Below, piece by piece: positions 57,713 to 64,000 of a stretch of DNA of 64,000 nt. A program made the position numbers and the translations under genes. A model generated the notes under the pieces. The model did not search any database. It worked only from the letters and a program-made list of their open reading frames with translations, and was not told the DNA's origin. Numbering within the stretch: position 1 is the first letter of the stretch; every line of letters begins with the position of its first letter. Source of the stretch: Macrotis lagotis (lineage: Eukaryota > Chordata > Mammalia > Peramelemorphia > Peramelidae); the NCBI RefSeq assembly GCF_037893015.1, contig NC_133660.1, positions 287,219,078-287,283,077 on the forward strand. The letters run 5' to 3'.

Positions 57713-57912
57713 TTGAGCAGGTAGAAAGCAAAGACTTTTTTGGGAAAACAGACCTAGGTCTCACATGTTGTCGAAGACTGGAGAAGCTTCAGAGACAGCA
57801 GCAGTTGGGTAAGCCAGGCCCAGGAACCCATCAAAATGGTTAGGGTACAATGTATTCCTAGGCTCAAAGAGACCAAGTCAAAGATTTGATTAGCAATCAG
57901 AATGTCTCCAAT
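57713..57912 (-). pseudogene. Gene 3 exon 5 remnant
   Basis: Opens [13 protein letters not shown], then a one-base loss shifts the frame to a stop. A compensating base gain lies downstream (CCCAAAAAAGTC for CCCAACAAGTC). In the original frame the Trp of DNMW is also TGA. Confidence 0.92.
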
Positions 57913-58412
57913 CTCAGTACAAGAGAATGAATAGTATTTATGGAATGGATGTTTGCAGTAATAGTAGGCAAGCAGCTTTACTGCAGGGAGGAAATGTGGA
58001 AAGTGGTTTGCCATGGGAACAATAACTATTACCTCCATGTTCACGTTTAATTTTTTTTTCTTAGCTCAAAGGAATGAATTGTTAATAGCAGAATTTCAAA
58101 AACCAAGAATTTCAAAAACAAAGGACTTGGAGAACAGTGAGCAGAACCATAACTAGGGTAGCGTAACCTGGGTTTTTTCCCAGATATCAAAATTCACAGG
58201 CACAAAAATTTAGACCAGAAGACCCTAGTTCAAATTCCAACTTGTGTGCTTAGTAGTTTTGTGGCCTTAGGCAAGGCAATTAACCTCTATCTGCCTCATA
58301 TTTATCAACTGTAAAATGAGCATCACAATAGCATCTACCTCCCAGGGTTGTTAATATTATCTCATCTCTTGTCTTGCCTTTTAGCTATGGCTTGTTTGAA
58401 TTCTATGGTCAC

Positions 58413-58534
58413 CTGGACAGTGTCATATTTGGGGAGAGCCCTAAACATGTTGCCACAACCAGAGAAAATGATCATGATATTGTTGGTGGGCTGGAAGCTG
58501 AGAACCTTCGGAGGTTCAAAACACATGTAATTAG
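58413..58534 (-). pseudogene. Gene 3 exon 4 remnant
   Basis: Frame open but net +3 nt. The flap FYGTGSM reads FSGCGNM, so the catalytic flap tyrosine is gone; acceptor GCAG is now GCAA. Confidence 0.9.
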
Positions 58535-58999
58535 TTGCAAACACCCAAAGACTGATGCTCAGTTCCTTAGTCTCCAGGATCTATGGAGTTTCTACTCATT
58601 TCTGTGAAACAGGAGGGAAGAACAAAGGAAAGAAATGACATGATTCCCTGCAGGTGAGGATAGTGGCATAAAGGACCATGGGAGAAGGAAGAATATCTCC
58701 TCAATGATGAAATGTACATCTGCTCTAAGGTTGATATTCTGTAAGTAGGAGTCCTCAGGAACCTTATTCTGCGGATTTATCTTCTCTGTAAAAATGATGG
58801 AGTTGGACTAGATGGTCTCTTCTGTCTTTTCCAATTTTAAATCTATGAACTTATAAACTATCTATAGGGTCTGGGATTTCATTTGCATGGACCATTGTTC
58901 CTCTCTCCTGTCCTCAAGCAGATGGAATGCCAGGCCACCTAAGGGATGATGATCATGACAAAAGATGACAGAAAGTCCTGGTAGAAGTAGGTGACTTAT

Positions 59000-59102
59000 A
59001 GTAGGTGAGGCTGGGAACCCAGAGATTAGAGGATTTGATATCAGAGTGTACAGAGAACTCTTATTGGGGATTCCTGATATCAGTGGTTCTAAAATATGTA
59101 AT
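59000..59102 (-). pseudogene. Gene 3 exon 3 remnant
   Basis: 103 nt against 118. The first CAA of the NPQQE motif region is retained but the second is TAA (stop); DTGSS reads DIKSS; the YCSS segment is deleted; donor GTAAG is now ATAAG. Confidence 0.92.
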
Positions 59103-59936
59103 CTACCAAATCATGAAAAATGGTCATTTATAGTGGATTCTCACCATCCCCTTTCTTCTTTATGGTTTCAGGCAAATGTCATTTTCCTCATTCAAATATA
59201 TCTTTTCCTATCTCATTGTCTTCCCTTTTCTTATTCCTTTCCATCCTCCCAAATGCCCTCCTAATTTCTCTCTGTCCAAATTCTACCCACTCTTCAAAGG
59301 CCAGGTCAGGTTTGTCCACCTCCATGAGTCTCCCTTGTCCACTCTGACCCACAGAGAGCTCTCTCTCCTGTGAACTCATAGCAATCACACTGTCACTTAC
59401 GTGCCAATTAACCATTTACTGCCTCCCAGTGTCTCCCATGATTATAAACTTTTTATATTTATACTCTGTCTTCCCAATGGGCCTGCCTTCAAGGAGCTCA
59501 CATTCTACTTGGGTAGCTCAGTTACTCATTTGGGTAAGACTGAGTAAGCTGAGTATTTTGTTCAATTGTGTAGAATTCTCTTGGGTTTTTATCTCCCTCC
59601 ACAACCTGACCCTCTCCTCCTTTTCCAGTCTTTACAGTTTCTTAGCAGCCAGTTGTTCCAGCCTCCTTGTTGCTTTTTACATGAAAACTTCATTTCCAGC
59701 AACATTCAATGAATTCCAGGCCTGGGCTTCCTATTCCTTGATGCCTTTTCCTTCTCTCAGTCTTCAGCTGATCCTCTGTAGAGCTTGGTCTGTGGGGTCT
59801 CTCCCATTACATTGGAAGCTTCTCATGGACAGGAATTGTCTTTTGCTAAATCTGCCAAGCCTTGGGCGCTCATTCCACTCAAACCCAATGCCACAGCTGG
59901 GGTGAGGCTCACACTTGACTTTTCCAACAAACTCAC

Positions 59937-60086
59937 ATCCATGTAGTTGGTCAGCGGTTCTCTAGTTTCTTTAGTGACCAAAAAACTGGAAAAGTACTTG
60001 TCTGTCAGTTTCTGTGGATATTTCTTCAGGAATTCCTTCAGTAGACCCTATTCTGCCTTAATGATTTTCCTTTCTTCAAGGGAATC
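59937..60086 (-). pseudogene. Gene 3 exon 2 remnant
   Basis: 150 nt against 160: a 10-nt deletion after LRQN produces TAG directly. Splice sites remain canonical. Confidence 0.92.
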
Positions 60087-60467
60087 CTTTAGAGTTGGAA
60101 AAGACAACAGGAAATAATGGATAAGAAATAGGTGGGGGGCTGCTCAGGTCATCTGATGTAGGAATTTATATCCTCTCAACTATTGTTCAGTAAGGCAAGA
60201 ATAATAATTAGTGAGTAACACAAAAAGCACTTTCTAGACCATATCTTATGTGAAACTCAGAAGCCTCACCTGAGATTGGTCCTGTGATTGTTTTTATACC
60301 CACTTTTAAAGATGGGGAAACTAAGGTCCTGGATGGTCATTGAGGGATCTCAAGAGACTATCTAGAGAGCTCATGATTTTACAGATGAGGAAAGCAGCTT
60401 CCAATTTTAGGGCAAAGCGCCAGCTATTGCAGCCGAGTCACACCTCTGGATGGGAGAGTTCAGAAAG

Positions 60468-60515
60468 CTAGAGCTCATCGGAGATGACCATCAGTCCCAG
60501 GAAGAACCACCTCAT
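60468..60515 (-). pseudogene. Gene 3 exon 1 remnant
   Basis: ATG at 60513-60515, MRWFFLGLMVISDEL then TAG. One codon shorter in the hydrophobic core, and the Cys and donor site are lost. Confidence 0.9.
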
Positions 60516-61095
60516 GTTGCTTACCTGGACCCCTACCCCTTGGGAAAAGAAAGATGAAGTAAGGAGCTCCTGTAGTTGGCTCAAAGTTGCCTCCACCATT
60601 GTACATGGTCCCCTTGGAAGTTTCCTATGGAACCTCAATAAGAAATGCAAACAAGGAGGACACTTCTCTCCCTATTATTTTCAACAAGATCAATTGGAGA
60701 ATTCTTTAAATACAGAGTTGTTTGGTTTTCTTTTAACTGCATTCCCCCCCCCCCCTTTGGTTCTTCCTGGAAAACCCTATGACTTACCCAGAGTATGGGA
60801 AAGTTTTACTAACTGGGACTGGACACAGAATTGGGGGAATCAAAAGCAAGTGTTGAATTTAAATAAGGAGAAAAGTGGTGGATGTCCTCCTCTGGCCATA
60901 GAGGAGGTTAGCTCTCCAAGGTAAGGTGTAGGGTTATTTCATGGGATGTGAGCTCCAGGTGGGGGCTTGGAGCTAAGTATTACCTATGATTCTTCCACTT
61001 TCCTTACTTCACCTTTTTCTTCCAAGGGGATTCGGTATCCAGTCTCAGAAGACTGCCAGAGAAGACTCAATTTCCAAACTTAGAAACTTATTTTT

Positions 61096-61565
61096 CTTTT
61101 TTTTAGATTTTATTTATTTTGAGTTTTATAATTTTGCCCCCCTTCTTGCTTCCCTCCCCCCACCCCCATAGAAGGCAGTTTGTTAGTCTTTACATTGTTT
61201 CCATGGTATACATTGATCTCAGTTGAAGGTGATGAGAGAGAAATCATGTCCTTAAAGAAGAAAAACAGTATAAGAAATAGCAAAATGACATAAGATAATG
61301 GGTATTTTCTAAATTGAAGGTAATAGTCTTTGGTCTTTGTTCAAACTCCACGGTTCTTTCTCTGGATACAGATGGGATTGTCCATCGCAGACAGCCCCAA
61401 ATTGTCCCTGATTGTTGCACTGATGGAATGAGCGAGTCCATCAAGGTTGATCATCACCCCCACGATGCTGTTAGGGTGTACAATGTTTCTCTGGTTCTGC
61501 TCACCTTACTCAGCATCAGTTCATGCAAATTATTCCAGGCTTCCCTGAATTCCCATCCCTCCTGG
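61096..61565 (-). repeat. Copy-B-specific 5'-truncated L1
   Basis: TTTTTTAGATTTTATTTATT, TTACATTGTTTCCATGGTAT, CACTGATGGAATGAGCGAGT, ACTCAGCATCAGTTCATGCA. Sixteen-base target repeats TTAGAAACT(T/C)ATTTTT lie at 61080-61095 and 61566-61581. Copy A is uninterrupted at ~40790. Confidence 0.85.
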
Positions 61566-63299
61566 TTAGAAACTCATTTTTTAAGGGAAAAGATTTATGG
61601 GGAAAAGAATATCTCCAAGTTGACATAATTCAAAGACAAGTCCTGAAGTTGCTTTAGATCTTCTGGCTTTGACTAGGACTCAGCCTTTCCCAACCAGCTT
61701 CCTTTGTGGTCCTCTTTGAGTTCTGAGAAATGAAAAAATTCAGTTCAATTTAATTCAACAGCATTGCTGGGCTTATTCTGTACTTGGTGTTGGTAGATCC
61801 AGGGAAAAGAAGAAAAAATTCAGGGGGAAATGGGGCTGATCATTACCCAATAACTGAAAGAACAGGATGGGGAAAGAACAAATCAGGCCTGCTTACTAAG
61901 AAGACTGTTTGGTCTACAGACTGAGAAGTTGGAAGAATGAGAGTATGTAGGATGATCTCCAGTGTACACCCAGAATTTTTCCACACTTTGTCCTACTGCC
62001 AGAGGAGGGAGTCACCAAGAAGTTAAGGAACAAAGTCAGATGGGGATTTCAGAAGGGAAGAAAAGAATGTGAATATACCTGTGGAGCTCTCATCTATGGC
62101 TTCCAAATAGTTCACCCAATAGGCAGAGAACCAGAAAAAATATTTATTAAACCACCTACTATATACTTAGGTGTTGGGCTAAGAGATATAATTTGAGAAT
62201 TCAAATATAAATAAGTAAATATAAATAAAAGCAAAAGAGATAATTTCTTGGGAAGATAATATATATAAACAGGAACTGTAAATTGAGGGTTAGTATAGGT
62301 GGGGAGCAAGACTGTTGGATAAAAGATGGAAGTGTCCAGAGTCAGGAGTGGAACTGTGAAAGAAATGAATTTGGAATCTGAACAGGTCTGCAGAATAATA
62401 GATTTTTAAAAAGAAAGGGTCTTAAAGTTCATCTAGTCTAACGCCTTCATTTTAGAGAAGGGAAAACTGAGGCCCAGGATCATGCCACATCAGAATTCAG
62501 ATCTGAACTGAGATCTCTCTCCAAATATGACATCATTTCTGCTCTCACACAATGCAGTCTCCCTTAAAGACCTCTGGGGGGGTCCCACCTTCTCCTGGGC
62601 ATACCCATTCATTCTATCATTGCTAGGTTTAATGATTGTGACATTTTTCCTTCCTTTCCATTGAGCAGACATTTCCCTCCTATAACCTTCACTTCATTGA
62701 TCTTGGTCAGTTCTTGGAAGCTGAGCAGACCCAATTCTTATCCTTCTTCTAAAGGTCAGGCCCTGCAGAAAACTCCCACGTCCTTCCTCAGTTTTCTCTT
62801 TTCCAGGCTAAATATCCCCTGTGACTTTGACTGATCCTCATACCACACAGTGTTTTATATTCTAACTACCCTGATGGGTTCCACTTCCAGATCCAAGATG
62901 TACTCTCTGATACTGAAATTGCAGTTTTGTTTGCTTGGTATTTCAGCAGTAGTAGCTCTCATTGGATCTCACTCCTCTGACTGGAACTAAAACATCTAAT
63001 GGGAGGCAGCAGAACATTGATGATGGCAGCTCTGTGTCCTTTTCTTGAAGACTTAATCATAGCCCCCAGCACCTTAGTCATTCTTGTGGGTGCAACAGTG
63101 GCAGGTAAGTGAGAAGGACCTTTGTGCAATGGGAATAGTTGTTGAATAGCCATCACTCAGGTGGTGCCCAACCATCAAGATGGAGTGTAGACCAGTTGAC
63201 AGTGTGATAATTTCTCTCTCTGGGCATCATTCTATTGATCTACAAAATGAGAGAGTTGGATTCAGTGATCTCTAAGTTACTGCTCAGCTCTAATAATTT

Positions 63300-63449
63300 T
63301 TTTTTAGGTTTTTGCAAGGCAATGGGGTTAAGTGGCTTGCCAAATGCCACACAGCTAGGTAATTATTAAGTGTCTGAGGCCAGATTTGAACTCAGGTACT
63401 TCTGAGTCCAGGGCCAGTGCTCTATCCACTGTGGCACCTAGCCACCTAG
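63300..63449 (-). repeat. Copy-B-specific WSINE-like SINE
   Basis: GGTTTTTGCAAGGCAATGGG through GGCACCTAGCCACC; AGCTCTAATAATTT flanks both ends. Copy A has the empty site at ~42524. Confidence 0.88.
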
Positions 63450-64000
63450 CTCTAATAATTTCTTGAATCTGTTCAGTAGCCAATGAGAGTTGAAACAAGT
63501 GCCATCCTATGGAACATACTCAAGAGTTTCCATCATGGTGGCTAGATGTACATGGCAGTTGGTTGCCAGGGAATTGTCATTTGCCTCCATTCACCTCTGA
63601 CCCAGTGAAACTCAGGATTTGGGGATTTCTTGAATTTATGAGATCCCCTCCAAGCCTGGACATATTCATCTCAGGATATATGCTCAATCACCTAAGACTG
63701 GAAAAGAACAAACATACAAAAAACAAAAATAGCAGAAAAGGGTCCAGATGCCAGTTTGCCTAGCTGAGTTGTCCCTGTACTAGTTCCCTTTCAGGCAGTC
63801 ATCATAGTGCTGGGATGGGGGAAAGGCAAGTCTTTCAGTTACATGATGCCCCTGGAAGATTGAAAGGAAGAGAGCACTAATAAGTTTACACTTCTTTTAA
63901 CTAAGACAGCACCCTACAACCCAGACCCTGTCACTGGGCAGGAGAGTTTGCATGTCATACTAAAACACCAAATCTTTTTAGCACTGAGTCACCAAATGTC

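Noticed and set aside
59429-59905. 158-codon plus-strand open frame, the longest in the window
   Set aside because: Lies in intron 2 of the pseudogene on the opposite strand. The counterpart in copy A is broken into shorter frames, and no domain is recognisable.

Overview
The window looks like a marsupial nuclear chromosome, most likely an Australian one (inference). It is packed with ~140-bp tRNA-derived SINEs whose head reads GGCAGCTAGGTGGC and whose 3' end is AT-rich; these resemble the WSINE1/WALLSI group. It also carries longer MIR/MAR1-like SINEs, L2, CR1/L3, RTE and 5'-truncated L1 pieces and many microsatellites. Family names are from memory; no database was searched. No bacterial-style operons, CRISPR arrays or free-standing RNA genes are visible.

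The only genes I can support form a cluster of gastric-type aspartic proteases (pepsinogen family), all on the minus strand. Gene 1 (1-2903) shows exon 1, exon 2 and the start of exon 3; the rest lies left of the window. Gene 2 (30228-40188) is complete: nine exons with canonical splice sites, 1161 coding bases, a 386-residue preproenzyme, both catalytic aspartates, the flap tyrosine and all six structural cysteines. Gene 3 (52937-60515) is an unprocessed pseudogene of gene 2 with lesions in every exon.

Layout: 1-2903 gene 1 with its TATA box just upstream; 3505-4245 a degenerate ~35-40 bp tandem repeat; 4.3-27.8 kb intergenic DNA made largely of SINEs and decayed L2, L1, RTE and CR1/L3 pieces; 27.8-43.1 kb duplication copy A (3' flank, gene 2, upstream region); 43.1-50.5 kb a spacer with CR1/L3 remains, a pogo-like DNA transposon and a second transposon-like element; 50.5 kb to the window end duplication copy B, collinear with A and carrying the pseudogene.

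The genes do not form an operon. They are tandem paralogues expected to encode secreted acid-protease zymogens, each with its own promoter. The richest signal is evolutionary: A and B differ by several SINE/L1 insertions with target-site duplications, by a ~770-bp deletion that removes part of exon 8 in B, and by loss of the TATA box in B. Some blocks, including the last exon, look about 96-98% identical by eye against ~85-90% nearby, which suggests gene conversion. I found no novel non-protease system. All identity figures are estimates by eye.
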